Assembly (NCBI GenBank): GCA_937900425.1
Contig: CALCDT010000201.1
Span: 1-22,681 of the forward strand
Length of the DNA stretch: 22,681 bases
Source: an uncultured Alphaproteobacteria bacterium
GTDB lineage: Bacteria > Pseudomonadota > Alphaproteobacteria > Rhizobiales > Pleomorphomonadaceae
Direction: 5' to 3'
A program made the position numbers and the translations under genes. This document shows positions 7,371 through 15,126 of the stretch, piece after piece (the first letter of the stretch is position 1; each line of letters starts with the position of its first letter). The notes under the pieces were generated by a model. That model had not been told where the DNA came from and did not search any database. It saw only the letters and a list, made by a program, of their open reading frames with translations.

Positions 7371-8303
7371 TCAGGAGCGCGGGAACTCGAGCCCCATCTC
7401 GCGGTAGCGTTCCGGATCGTCGGCCCAGTTCTCGCGGACCTTGACGAAAAGGAAGAGGTGGACCGGACGCTCGACGATCTCCGCGATCTCCTGCCGCGCG
7501 GCCATCGAGATCGCCTTGATGGTCGCCCCGCCCTTGCCGAGCGCGATCTTGCGCTGGCTCTCGCGCTCCACGAAGATCGTCTGCTCGATCCGCACGCCGT
7601 TCTTCTGCTCGGTCCACTGGTCGGTCTCGACCGTGGCCGAATAGGGCAGCTCGTCGTGAAGGCGCAGGAACACCTTCTCGCGGGTGATCTCGGCGGCGAG
7701 CATGCGCATCGGCAGGTCCGAGATCTGGTCTTCGGGATAGAGCCACGGCCCCTCGCGCATGGCGCCGGCGAAATGGTCGAGCAGATCGTCGACGCCGTCG
7801 CCGGTGAGGGCCGAGACCATGAAGGTCGCGTCGAAGCCGACCCGGGCGTTGGCGTCGGCGGCCAGCGCCAGCAGCGCGTCGCGCTTCATCGTGTCGATCT
7901 TGTTGAGGATCAGCACCTTCGGCCGGCGGATGTCGGCGAGCTTGTCGAGGATCACCGCGATCTCGGGATCGATGCCCTTCTTGGCGTCGATCAGCAGCGC
8001 GATCATGTCGGCGTCCATCGCCCCGCCCCAGGCGGTGTCGACCATCGCCCGGTCGAGCCGGCGCTTGGGCGCGAAGATGCCGGGCGTGTCGACGAACACC
8101 ACCTGCGACGCGCCGCGGATCGCGATGCCGCGCATGATCGCCCGGGTCGTCTGCACCTTGTGGGAGACGATCGACACCTTGGCGCCGACCAGCTGGTTGA
8201 CGAGGGTCGACTTGCCGGCGTTGGGCGCGCCGATCAGCGCGACGAACCCCGCCCGCGTCTTCGCCTCGCCGCCCTCGATGATCTCTTCACTCGCCTCGGT
8301 CAT
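7371..8303 (-). CDS. era: GTPase Era (30S ribosome assembly)
   Basis: A 310-residue Era, a GTPase that binds the 3' end of 16S rRNA and checks 30S subunit maturation. The GTPase motifs are G1 GAPNAGKST (25-33), switch I with TTRAIMRGI, G3 DTPGIFAPKRR (from 72) and G4 NKIDTMKRD. The C-terminal KH domain includes RESQRKIALGKGGATIKAI and ends with VRENWADDPERYREMGLEF, as Era proteins do. The open frame extends further upstream inside rnc, but the ATG at 8303 is clearly the start because it overlaps the rnc stop as ATGA. This indicates translational coupling of RNase III and Era, two rRNA maturation factors. A 17-residue polar N-terminal extension precedes the G domain. Confidence 0.97.
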   Translation of the reverse strand: MTEASEEIIEGGEAKTRAGFVALIGAPNAGKSTLVNQLVGAKVSIVSHKVQTTRAIMRGIAIRGASQVVFVDTPGIFAPKRRLDRAMVDTAWGGAMDADMIALLIDAKKGIDPEIAVILDKLADIRRPKVLILNKIDTMKRDALLALAADANARVGFDATFMVSALTGDGVDDLLDHFAGAMREGPWLYPEDQISDLPMRMLAAEITREKVFLRLHDELPYSATVETDQWTEQKNGVRIEQTIFVERESQRKIALGKGGATIKAISMAARQEIAEIVERPVHLFLFVKVRENWADDPERYREMGLEFPRS

Positions 8304-9010
8304 GTCCCGTCCGTCCAGATGTTCTCGCGCCGCAGCACCACTGCGGCGGCGGCCTGCTCGGCCTCGCGCTTGTTGCGTCCCCGGGCATCGGCCGACTCTA
8401 CACCTTCGATCTCGACCCGTACCGTGAATTCGGGCGCGTGGTCCGGCCCGCTGCGCCCGGTCATCTCGTAGCGCGGCGCCGGCAGCCCGCGCCCCTGCGC
8501 CCATTCCTGCAGCGTCGTCTTGGCGTCGCGCAGCGGCCCCTCGGCGGCGTCGATCCGCCGGCCCCAGTGCGCCTCGACGAAGCGCCGCGCCGGCTCGAAG
8601 CCGGCATCGCGCCAGATCGCGGCGATCACCGCCTCGGCGACGTCGGCGAGGATCGCCTCCTTGCGCCGCCCCCCGGTCTGCCGTTCGCCCGGCCCGAGCC
8701 GGACGGCGGCGCCGAGGTCGAGGTCACGGGCGACGTCGGCGCAGGTCTCACGGCGCACCAGCATGTTGAACCGGCGGGCGAGGTCGCCCTCGTCGGCCTT
8801 CGGAAAGCGGCGGAACAGCAGGTCGGCGACGACGAGCCCGAGCACCCGGTCGCCGAGGAACTCGTGGCGCTGATAGCTCTCGGTCCCCTGGGTGTCGGAG
8901 CCGAGGAAACTGCGGTGGGTCAGGGCCCGCACCAGTTCGTCGCGGTCGGCGAAGCGATGGCCGATCCGCTCCTCCACCGCCTCCAGCGCCTTCCTGAAGC
9001 CCGGGGTCAT
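8300..9010 (-). CDS. rnc: Ribonuclease III
   Basis: A 236-residue RNase III that cleaves double-stranded RNA, including the rRNA precursor. The endonuclease domain spans about residues 1-150, with ALTHRSFLG, the signature region YQRHEFLGDRVLGLV, FNMLVRRETCADVA and the second acidic motif ILADVAEAVIAAIWRD. The C-terminal dsRNA-binding domain covers about 155-225 (DAKTTLQEWAQGRGLPAPRY through RNKREAEQAAAAVVL). In the signature, His replaces the Leu or Met normally found before EFLGD; the catalytic acidic residues are unchanged. It lies 7 bp downstream of lepB and overlaps era by four bases, the standard alphaproteobacterial order. Confidence 0.96.
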   Translation of the reverse strand: MTPGFRKALEAVEERIGHRFADRDELVRALTHRSFLGSDTQGTESYQRHEFLGDRVLGLVVADLLFRRFPKADEGDLARRFNMLVRRETCADVARDLDLGAAVRLGPGERQTGGRRKEAILADVAEAVIAAIWRDAGFEPARRFVEAHWGRRIDAAEGPLRDAKTTLQEWAQGRGLPAPRYEMTGRSGPDHAPEFTVRVEIEGVESADARGRNKREAEQAAAAVVLRRENIWTDGT

Positions 9011-9017
9011 CGCGTCG

Positions 9018-9776
9018 TCACGACAGCATGTCGAAGATCCGGCCGAAGCGCAGATCCTGCGGCCAGCGCCAGAACTCCCACGGCGCGGTGCCTTCCTCGA
9101 GCGAGAAGAAGATCACCTGGGCCTTGCCGACGAGATTCTCGGCCGGAACGTAGCCGACGCCGCTGCCGGCGACCCGGCTGTCGGCGGAGTTGTCGCGGTT
9201 GTCGCCCATCATGAAGTAGTGGCCGGGCGGCACCAGGAATTCCTGGGTGTTGTCAGCGGTCGAGTTGGTGCGCTGGTCGAGGGTGACGTAGCTGACGCCG
9301 TTCGGCAGCGTCTCGCGGTAGGCCGGCACTCGCACCTCGCGGCCAAAGGAGGTGCTTTCGACGAAATCGTCGATCCGCTCGCGCGGCACCGCGACGTCGT
9401 TGATGTAGAGCACGTCGTCGCGCATCTGAATGCGGTCGCCCGGCAGGCCGATGACGCGCTTGATGTAGTCCTGCGAGGGATCGGATGGCAGCGCGAACAC
9501 GGCGATGTCGCCGCGGCGCGGCGCGCCTTCCCAGATCCGGCCCTCGATCGGCACGATGCCGAAGGGGAAGGAATAGCGGCTGTAGCCGTAGGTGTACTTG
9601 GAGACGAAGAGATAGTCGCCCACCAGCAGCGTCGGCATCATCGACCCGGAGGGGATCGAGAAGGGCTGGAACAGGAAGGACCGCACGACCAGCGCCAGCA
9701 GAAGGGCCTGGAGGATCACCTTGATGGTCTCGCCGAGGCCACCCTCGTCGCTTCTCTTGTCGCTGCTCACGCTCAT
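9018..9776 (-). CDS. lepB: Signal peptidase I
   Basis: A 252-residue inner-membrane serine protease that removes signal peptides from exported proteins. A single N-terminal membrane helix (about 18-36) is followed by box B, SIPSGSMMPTLLVGD, with catalytic Ser45. Box D is DYIKRVIGLPGD with catalytic Lys106, and box E is MGDNRDNSADSR, typical of the family. The frame stays open far upstream, to 10235, but the ATG at 9776 has an AGGACGA ribosome site a few bases ahead and gives the normal family length with the helix near the N-terminus. It starts 257 bp after acpS and is followed by rnc after 7 bp. Confidence 0.95.
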   Translation of the reverse strand: MSVSSDKRSDEGGLGETIKVILQALLLALVVRSFLFQPFSIPSGSMMPTLLVGDYLFVSKYTYGYSRYSFPFGIVPIEGRIWEGAPRRGDIAVFALPSDPSQDYIKRVIGLPGDRIQMRDDVLYINDVAVPRERIDDFVESTSFGREVRVPAYRETLPNGVSYVTLDQRTNSTADNTQEFLVPPGHYFMMGDNRDNSADSRVAGSGVGYVPAENLVGKAQVIFFSLEEGTAPWEFWRWPQDLRFGRIFDMLS

Positions 9777-10033
9777 TTCGTCCTTCGTCCTGTCGAACGC
9801 GGTCGGCCGGACGCCGGATGCAGAGGCGATCCGTCCCGGAAAAGCGGCGTTATCGCGCCGGGCGCCGCGGCCGCGCGGGAACCTGCGCGTAGATAGCGGC
9901 TCCACGAAGGCAGCGCAACAAAGCTCCCGGATTTCGCCGCACGCGGCCTGCAGAACCGTCCCGCGGGACGATCCTGTCCGCCGCCCCGCCCGCCGGCTCC
10001 GCGCCGCGACTTCCGAACGACGGCCGGCGAGGG
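9777..10033. other. 257-bp gap between acpS and lepB, no gene seen
   Basis: This is the widest gap inside the DUF2062-to-recO block. The lepB frame is open through it in the minus direction, but the encoded residues show no family pattern and are Arg/Pro rich, as random reading of GC-rich DNA gives. I see no clear terminator or promoter. A separate lepB promoter here is plausible but not shown. Confidence 0.3.
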
Positions 10034-10450
10034 TCAGTCCCGGCGCGGCCAGTCGGCCGGCCAGGCCGAGATCACCACGAAGGCCTGGGCGAGCGGATGG
10101 TCGTCGGTGATGGTGACGTCGATCCGGGGAACGAGGCCGGGCGGTGTCAGGCTCTCGAGCCGTTCGAGCGCCGAGCCGGTCAGCACGATCGTCGGCTTGC
10201 CCGACGGCAGGTTGACGACGCCGAGTTCGCGCCAAGCCACTCCCATGCTGATGCCGCTGCCGAGGGCCTTGGAACAGGCTTCCTTGGCGGCAAAGCGCTT
10301 GGCGTAGGAGGCGGCGCGTTCCTTGCGCCGGTCGGAGCGGGCGCGCTCGACCTCGGTGAAGACGCGATGCGTGAAACGCTCGCCGAAGCGCTCCAGCGTC
10401 TTTTCCACCCGGCGGATGTCGATGAGGTCGCTGCCGATGCCGATGATCAT
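10034..10450 (-). CDS. acpS: Holo-[acyl-carrier-protein] synthase
   Basis: A 138-residue AcpS that transfers 4'-phosphopantetheine from CoA to the serine of apo-ACP, enabling fatty acid synthesis. The N-terminal signature IIGIGSDLIDIRRVEKTLERFG holds the first Mg-binding Asp (Asp8). KRFAAKEACSKALGSGI holds the second acidic ligand, followed by WRELGVVNLPSGKPTIVLTG and the C-terminal IDVTITDDHPLAQAFVV strand. Length and order are those of the family. The start ATG at 10450 overlaps the stop of the DUF2062 gene as ATGA, so it is probably translationally coupled to that membrane protein. Confidence 0.96.
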   Translation of the reverse strand: MIIGIGSDLIDIRRVEKTLERFGERFTHRVFTEVERARSDRRKERAASYAKRFAAKEACSKALGSGISMGVAWRELGVVNLPSGKPTIVLTGSALERLESLTPPGLVPRIDVTITDDHPLAQAFVVISAWPADWPRRD

Positions 10451-11055
10451 GCCACTTCCTCGACTTTGCTCCGTTCGCCCTGCACGCTCGCCTGGCCAGC
10501 GGTGAGACGCTTCGCCCGCCGCCGGGCCTGATGCGCCGCGGCGGCCTTATAGGAGACGACGTAGAGCAGCACGGCGGCGGTCGCCCCGAGCGGTACCGAA
10601 CCGATGATCATCGGCTTCAGCGTCGGCCACAGCTGGGAGATGCCGTTCTCGAACAGGCCCTGCGACAGCATCGCCGCGTCCGGCGCCTCCGGCCCGTGGC
10701 CGTGCGTCGCGGTCTGCCCGCCGGCCAGGATGAACCGGCCGACCTCGAAGGTCGCGAGCCAGATGAAGGGAAAGGTCAGCGGATTGCCGACCGCGGTGCC
10801 GAGCGCGGCGGCGAGCATCGATCCGCGCAGCAGGAAGGCGACCGCGAAGCCGAGCAGGATGTGGAAGCCGATGAAGGGCGTGAACGAGGAGAAGGTCCCC
10901 GCCGCCACGCCGGCGGCGATGGCGTGCGGCGACGCCTTGAGGCGGACGACCCGCTTGCGGAAATAGGCGGCCGTGCGGGAGAATCCCCGCCTCGGCAGGA
11001 AGAAGCTGCGCAGGCGCTCCATCCACGTCAGCGGAACGCGGCGGCGAAACATCAT
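10447..11055 (-). CDS. DUF2062 domain membrane protein
   Basis: A 202-residue protein with the DUF2062 pattern: a basic N-terminus (MFRRRVPLTWMERLRSFFLPRRG), RTAAYFRKRVVRLKASPHAIAAGVAAG, then membrane segments beginning FTPFIGFHILLGFAVAFLL and the motif GTAVGNPLTFPFIW. A last membrane helix lies near residues 165-185, followed by a basic cytoplasmic tail. The function of the family is not established. It is the first gene downstream of a sigma70-like promoter and is joined to acpS by an ATGA overlap, an arrangement known from other Hyphomicrobiales. Two adjacent ATG codons (11055 and 11052) could serve as start. Confidence 0.9.
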   Translation of the reverse strand: MMFRRRVPLTWMERLRSFFLPRRGFSRTAAYFRKRVVRLKASPHAIAAGVAAGTFSSFTPFIGFHILLGFAVAFLLRGSMLAAALGTAVGNPLTFPFIWLATFEVGRFILAGGQTATHGHGPEAPDAAMLSQGLFENGISQLWPTLKPMIIGSVPLGATAAVLLYVVSYKAAAAHQARRRAKRLTAGQASVQGERSKVEEVA

Positions 11056-11139
11056 CGGTCGGCGTCTCCTGCCCGGCCCGCGACCTCGCGGCCGTGCATC
11101 CTCTCGTCCCGGCTCGGTCGGGGCGCATGTCGAGCCGGC

Positions 11140-11167
11140 ACTATATCCACCACGCCCGGATTGACAA
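11140..11167 (-). promoter_or_regulatory. Sigma70-type promoter for the DUF2062-acpS-lepB-rnc-era-recO block
   Basis: Reading the minus strand, TTGTCA (plus bases 11162-11167) and TATAGT (11140-11145) are separated by exactly 16 bp. Each hexamer differs from the sigma70 consensus at one position. The boxes are 84 bp or more before the DUF2062 start codon, leaving a leader of roughly 75-80 nt. They lie 25 bp beyond the pyrE stop. This is the best promoter match I found in the window. Transcription has not been demonstrated. Confidence 0.6.
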
Positions 11168-11192
11168 AACCCTCACCGCCGCCCCGCCCCGG

Positions 11193-11774
11193 TCAGGCGA
11201 GCCCGCGGCTGCCGGGCTTGACCGCCGGGATCGCGGCGAGTTCGGGCGGCAGGTCGTCCGGATCGTAGGACGGCACCTCGTAGTCGGCGAGCGCGATCAG
11301 CCGGCGGCCGACGTCGGCTCTGCCGGCCGAGCGGTCGATTAGACAGGCGACCGCGACGACCTCCGCCCCGATCTTCTCCAGCGCCGCCACGGTCTCGCGC
11401 ACCGAGAGCCCGGTGGTGACGATGTCCTCGACGATCACCACCCGCGTGCCGGGCGCCATCTCGAAGCGGCGCAGGCGGAACTCGCCGCCCTCGCGCTCGA
11501 CCCAGACCGCCGGCACGCCGAGGTGGCGGGCGGTCTCGTAGGCCGGGATGATGCCGCCGACCGCCGGCCCGACCACCATGTCGATGGCGCCGAGCCCGGC
11601 GGCGCGGATCTTCTCCGCCAGCCCCTTGCAGAGCGTGCCGGTCCGCTCGGGCGACATGAACACCCGCGCCTTCTGCAGGAAGACGGCGCTGCGCCGGCCC
11701 GAACTCAGGATGAAGTGCCCCTCGAGGATCGCCCCCGCCGCACGGAACACGTCCAGTACCTCGTCCCTCGTCAT
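11193..11774 (-). CDS. pyrE: Orotate phosphoribosyltransferase
   Basis: A 193-residue cytoplasmic enzyme that joins orotate to PRPP to form OMP in de novo pyrimidine synthesis. It shows the short alphaproteobacterial form: N-terminal GHFILSSGRRSAVFLQKARVF, the active-site loop region, and the PRPP-binding motif RVVIVEDIVTTGLSVRE with its two acidic residues. The C-terminus PSYDPDDLPPELAAIPAVKPGSRG is also typical. It starts 43 bp after the rsh stop on the same strand and probably shares its transcript; the link between stringent response and pyrimidine genes is one of position only. No clear terminator follows before the promoter of the next block. Confidence 0.96.
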   Translation of the reverse strand: MTRDEVLDVFRAAGAILEGHFILSSGRRSAVFLQKARVFMSPERTGTLCKGLAEKIRAAGLGAIDMVVGPAVGGIIPAYETARHLGVPAVWVEREGGEFRLRRFEMAPGTRVVIVEDIVTTGLSVRETVAALEKIGAEVVAVACLIDRSAGRADVGRRLIALADYEVPSYDPDDLPPELAAIPAVKPGSRGLA

Positions 11775-11817
11775 CGCCTTCTCCCCGGCTCCGTCCGCCG
11801 CCCCGCGATCTCCGGCC

Positions 11818-14028
11818 TCAGCCGTTGACGCGCTCGACGGCCGAGACGTTCACCTGCGTCTTCAACTGGTTGATGATCCGCGTCAGGTGCATGAGATCGT
11901 AGACTTCCAGATCGATGATCAGGTCGTGGAAATCCGACGTCCGCGCCACCATGCGCACGTTGTCGATGTTGCCGTCGTTGTCGCTGATCACCTGAGCGAT
12001 GCGGGCGAGCGAGCCCGGTGCGTTGAGCGAGGACACCACGATCTGCGCCGGAAAGCGCACCGGCTTGTTGCGGTCGATGTCCCAGCGCACGTCGAGCCAG
12101 CGTTCCGGCTGGTCGTCGAACTGCTTCAGCGCCGGCGACTGGATCGGATAGATGGTGATGCCCTCGCCCCGCGTCAGGATACCGACGATGCGGTCGCCCG
12201 GCACGGCGCCGCCGTCGGGCGCGAAGCGCACCGGCAGGTCGCCGGCGATCGAGCGCACCGGATAGTCCGGCTCGCCGGAGGCGAGGTCGGGCACGCGGAA
12301 CTTCATGGTCTCGGCGCGGGCGAAGGTGTACCAGCCCTCGCCCGGCGTCATGGTCTGCACCACCAGCGGCGGGATCATGTAGTCCGGGTAGACCGCCTTG
12401 ATGACGTCGGACGACGGCAGTTCGGATCGTCCGACCGCGGCCAGCACGTCGACCGCGCTCGGCAGGCCGAGCCGGGCCGGCGCCTTCTCCAGCAGAGCGT
12501 CGTTGAAGTCGCGCCCCGCCCGGCTGAAAGCGACCTCGAGCACCTGCCGGCCGACAGCCGCATACTGCTTTCGCAACTGGTCGCGGGTCGCCCGGCGGAT
12601 CGCGGCGCGCGCCTTGCCCGTGATCGCGATCGTCTCCCACGTCGGCGGCGGCACCTGGGACGGTGAGCGGATGATTTCGACCTCGGCGCCGTTCTGCAGC
12701 GGCGTCACCAGCGGGCTGATCGTGCCGTTGATCTTGCAGCCGACGCAGGTGTTGCCGACGTCGGTGTGGACGGCGTAGGCGAAGTCGATCGGCGTCGCCC
12801 CGCGCGGCAGCGTGATCAGCATGCCTTTCGGGGTAAAACAGAACACCTGGTCCTGGAACAGTTCGAGCTTGGTGTTCTCGAGAAATTCCTCGGGGTTCGC
12901 CCCTTCCGAGAGCGAGGAGATGGTGCGCCGCAGCCAGGCGTAGGCCTGGCTCTCCTCGGAGAGCTGCGGCAACCGACCCTCGCCGCCGGTGCCCGGCCGC
13001 TCCTTGTAGTTCCAGTGGGCGGCGATGCCGTATTCGGCGATCTCGTGCATCTCGCGCGTGCGGATCTGCAGTTCGACGCGCTGGCGATGCGGGCCGACGA
13101 CGGTGGTGTGGAGCGAGCGGTAGTCGTTCTGCTTCGGCGTCGAGATGTAGTCCTTGAAGCGGCCCATCACAGAGGACCACAACGTGTGGACGACCCCGAG
13201 GCAGCGGTAGCAGCTGTCGATGTCGTCGACGAGAACGCGGAAACCGTAGATGTCGGAGAGCTGCTCGAAGCCGATCCGCTTGGAGAGCATCTTGTTGAAG
13301 ATCGAATAGGGCCACTTCTCGCGGCCCTTGACCTCGGCCTTGATGCCGCGGGCCTCGAAGGCTTCGGCGAGCTCGGTCTCGATGTCGGCGATGAGGCCGC
13401 TGTTCTTGCGGCGCAGGTCCTCTAGATTGGCGGAGATGCGGCTGTAGGATTCCGGATTGAGCGTCTTGAAGGACAGGTGCTCGAGCTCCTGCCGCATGTC
13501 CTGCATGCCCATGCGCCCGGCCAGCGGCGCATAGATGTCCATCGTCTCCTCGGCGATGCGGCCGCGCTTGTGCTCGGGCATGTGCTCGAGCGTGCGCATG
13601 TTGTGGAGCCGGTCGGCGAGCTTGACGAGGAGGACGCGCAGGTCCGCCGCGATCGCCAGCAGCAGCTTGCGCAGGTTTTCGGCCTGCTCGGTGCGCTTGG
13701 AAACGAGGTCGAGACGCTTGAGCTTGGTCAGTCCCTCGACGAGGCGCCCGATCTCCTCGCCGAAGATCTGGTCGATCTCGGCGCGCGTCGCGTCGGTGTC
13801 CTCGATGGTGTCGTGCAGCAGGGCGATGACGATGGTCGCGTCGTCGACCTTGAGGTCGGTCAGGATCGCCGCGACTTCGAGCGGATGGGAGAAATAGGGA
13901 TCGCCCGAGGCGCGCTTCTGCGTGCCGTGCTTGCGCATGGCATAAACATAGGCCTTGTTGAGGAGGGCTTCGTCGCAATCGGGATTGTAGCGGTGAACTC
14001 GCTCGACGAGTTCGTACTGACGCATCAT
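11818..14028 (-). CDS. rsh: Bifunctional (p)ppGpp synthetase/hydrolase, Rel/Spo homolog
   Basis: A single long RSH of about 735 residues that makes and degrades (p)ppGpp. The hydrolase domain holds SHPLEVA (from 46) and HDTIEDT (71-77), so the HD metal site is intact. The synthetase domain includes GREKWPYSIFNKM, GFRVLVDD and RFKD (289-292) followed by DYRSLHTTV. The RxKD form is the one known from bifunctional Rel enzymes rather than RelA-only synthetases. A TGS domain (CFTPKGMLITLPRGATPIDFA), a helical and zinc-finger-like region, and a C-terminal ACT domain (from about 650) complete it. ATG codons at 14028 and 14025 are both possible starts. The frame is open to a GTG at 14115, but that would translate a terminator-like hairpin and adds no conserved residues. 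No strong Shine-Dalgarno is seen. Confidence 0.95.
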   Translation of the reverse strand: MMRQYELVERVHRYNPDCDEALLNKAYVYAMRKHGTQKRASGDPYFSHPLEVAAILTDLKVDDATIVIALLHDTIEDTDATRAEIDQIFGEEIGRLVEGLTKLKRLDLVSKRTEQAENLRKLLLAIAADLRVLLVKLADRLHNMRTLEHMPEHKRGRIAEETMDIYAPLAGRMGMQDMRQELEHLSFKTLNPESYSRISANLEDLRRKNSGLIADIETELAEAFEARGIKAEVKGREKWPYSIFNKMLSKRIGFEQLSDIYGFRVLVDDIDSCYRCLGVVHTLWSSVMGRFKDYISTPKQNDYRSLHTTVVGPHRQRVELQIRTREMHEIAEYGIAAHWNYKERPGTGGEGRLPQLSEESQAYAWLRRTISSLSEGANPEEFLENTKLELFQDQVFCFTPKGMLITLPRGATPIDFAYAVHTDVGNTCVGCKINGTISPLVTPLQNGAEVEIIRSPSQVPPPTWETIAITGKARAAIRRATRDQLRKQYAAVGRQVLEVAFSRAGRDFNDALLEKAPARLGLPSAVDVLAAVGRSELPSSDVIKAVYPDYMIPPLVVQTMTPGEGWYTFARAETMKFRVPDLASGEPDYPVRSIAGDLPVRFAPDGGAVPGDRIVGILTRGEGITIYPIQSPALKQFDDQPERWLDVRWDIDRNKPVRFPAQIVVSSLNAPGSLARIAQVISDNDGNIDNVRMVARTSDFHDLIIDLEVYDLMHLTRIINQLKTQVNVSAVERVNG

Positions 14029-14044
14029 GAGCGCACGATCCGAC

Positions 14045-14082
14045 CAAAAGAACGGCCCGCCCGGTCGTCGCGGGCGAGCCGT
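14045..14082 (-). terminator. Rho-independent terminator-like hairpin between rpoZ and rsh
   Basis: On the minus strand, bases 14082-14052 fold into a 12-bp GC-rich stem (ACGGCTCGCCCG pairing back to CGGGCGGGCCGT) with a 7-base loop, immediately followed by TTCTTTT. The only imperfect position (14057/14077) is a G-U wobble in minus-strand RNA but a C-A mismatch in plus-strand RNA, so the hairpin is built for the rpoZ-rsh direction. It starts 106 bp after the rpoZ stop, and its T tract ends about 17 bp before the rsh start codon. Confidence 0.75.
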
Positions 14083-14188
14083 CCACCAAAACCGATCGAT
14101 CCCGGCTCCGCCCACGGGTCCGGGGCGGACGCGGCCGTGCCGGCCATCCGGGCTCTGCGCGCCGACGGGGCGGAAGCCGGCCGCAACC

Positions 14189-14569
14189 TCAGATCTCTTC
14201 GACCTTCTCCGGCGGCACCAGGCCTTCGAGGCCCTTCAGAAGTTCCTCTTCCGACATCCGGTCGAAAGCGATCTCGGCGTCGTCCTCGCCGCTCTCGGAG
14301 GTGCCGATCAGAGCCACCGGCTCCTGTTCGGGCTCGTCAACCTCGACGTATTTCTGCAGCGAGTGGATCAGGTCTTCCTTGAGATCCTGAGGCGAAATCG
14401 TCGAATCGGCGATCTCGCGCAGCGCCACGACGGGAAACTTGTCGTTGTCGCGCTCGACCGTGAGCGGTGAGCCGGACGAGATCATCCGGGCCCGGTGGCC
14501 GGCGAGCAGAACCAGCTCGAACCGATTGTTGACCTTGTCGATGCAGTCTTCGACCGTAACGCGCGCCAT
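14189..14569 (-). CDS. rpoZ: RNA polymerase omega subunit
   Basis: A 126-residue omega subunit that assists assembly and stability of RNA polymerase. The conserved N-terminal half is clear: MARVTVEDCIDKVNNRFELVLLAGHRAR, then NDKFPVVALREIADSTI. The C-terminal half is an acidic tail ending in PPEKVEEI, as in other alphaproteobacterial omegas. It lies upstream of rsh on the same strand, the conserved order in the group. In enterics omega forms one of the ppGpp sites on RNA polymerase, so the neighbourhood with rsh is functionally sensible. A hairpin in its leader and a terminator downstream flank the gene. Confidence 0.96.
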   Translation of the reverse strand: MARVTVEDCIDKVNNRFELVLLAGHRARMISSGSPLTVERDNDKFPVVALREIADSTISPQDLKEDLIHSLQKYVEVDEPEQEPVALIGTSESGEDDAEIAFDRMSEEELLKGLEGLVPPEKVEEI

Positions 14570-14602
14570 CGCTCTTCAACTCCTTCGACCCGCCGTCGTC
14601 TC

Positions 14603-14632
14603 GGCGCCGGCCGCACGATACGTGCGGGCGCC
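14603..14632 (-). promoter_or_regulatory. Bulged stem-loop in the rpoZ leader
   Basis: CCGCACG (14611-14617) pairs with CGTGCGG (14621-14627) around a 3-base loop. An outer stem GGCGC/GCGCC (14603-14607 with 14628-14632) closes it, leaving a 3-base bulge. It sits 34 bp before the rpoZ start codon and is not followed by a U run on the minus strand, so it is not a simple terminator. A role in mRNA stability or translation is possible but unproven. Confidence 0.3.
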
Positions 14633-15006
14633 GGATTCGCGGGTCAGTCCAGTCCATCTCGTCGGGGAGGCATGAGACGACAGTCTAGCGCAGGCGCCGA
14701 CCATCCGCCACCTCGAACCCGATTTTGAGTGGAACGTTTCGAACCGTCACATAAATCGACCTCGACAAACATGCAAGACTGCCCTAATCACGAAGAACTT
14801 TCCGGGACGATCGTTTTCCGGGCCATTCCCGTCATCGCCGTGTTGTGAGGCCGCTTGTTCAGGGGTACGATCGACGCATGTCGGATCGTCCCCGTCGATT
14901 GTCCGGCCCGATCATCCGCATCGGTTCCTGTTGGAGGGGTCACGCCGATTTGACCACGCGCGCATTCAAGGCGGCGTTCTCCGCACCATCTGTGTGGAGA
15001 CGCGGT

Positions 15007-15126
15007 GTCGACCGCTCGCACCGGGTCGACGCAGAAGGCAATCGGGGCCGAAATATTGCCATCACCGTCGCCAGGCCGGTCCCCGGGACCGGCGGCGCCA
15101 CGGACGCCGATCACCGGTTTCGGTGA
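15007..15126. other. Run of four inverted repeats (possible structured RNA or leader)
   Basis: Four inverted repeats follow one another within 120 bp: GTCGAC at 15007-15012 with GTCGAC at 15025-15030; GGCAAT (15037-15042) with ATTGCC (15055-15060); a perfect 19-base hairpin GCCGGTCCC-C-GGGACCGGC (15075-15093); and TCACCG (15111-15116) with CGGTGA (15121-15126) around a GTTT loop. They end about 90 bp before the NYN start codon. They could be a structured 5' leader or a small RNA on either strand. I do not recognise a known RNA family. Confidence 0.3.

Noticed and set aside
5522..7444. 640-residue plus-strand open frame
   Set aside because: Overlaps the aldolase in a different frame and recO in antisense; Arg/Gly-rich without motifs.
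9777..10235. Upstream in-frame extension of lepB, about 150 codons
   Set aside because: The added residues are unlike signal peptidase, run into acpS, and the ATG at 9776 has a good ribosome site.
11161..11166. Plus-strand TTGACA, a perfect -35 hexamer
   Set aside because: No -10 hexamer at 15-19 bp downstream on the plus strand and no plus-strand gene follows; it is the complement of the minus-strand promoter region.
11771..14089. 772-residue minus-strand open frame
   Set aside because: Another frame of rsh itself; rsh in its own frame shows all RSH domains.
14845..15126. 93-residue plus-strand open frame in the rpoZ-NYN spacer
   Set aside because: Arg-rich random-looking composition, no ribosome site, and it crosses the run of hairpins; no similarity recognised.
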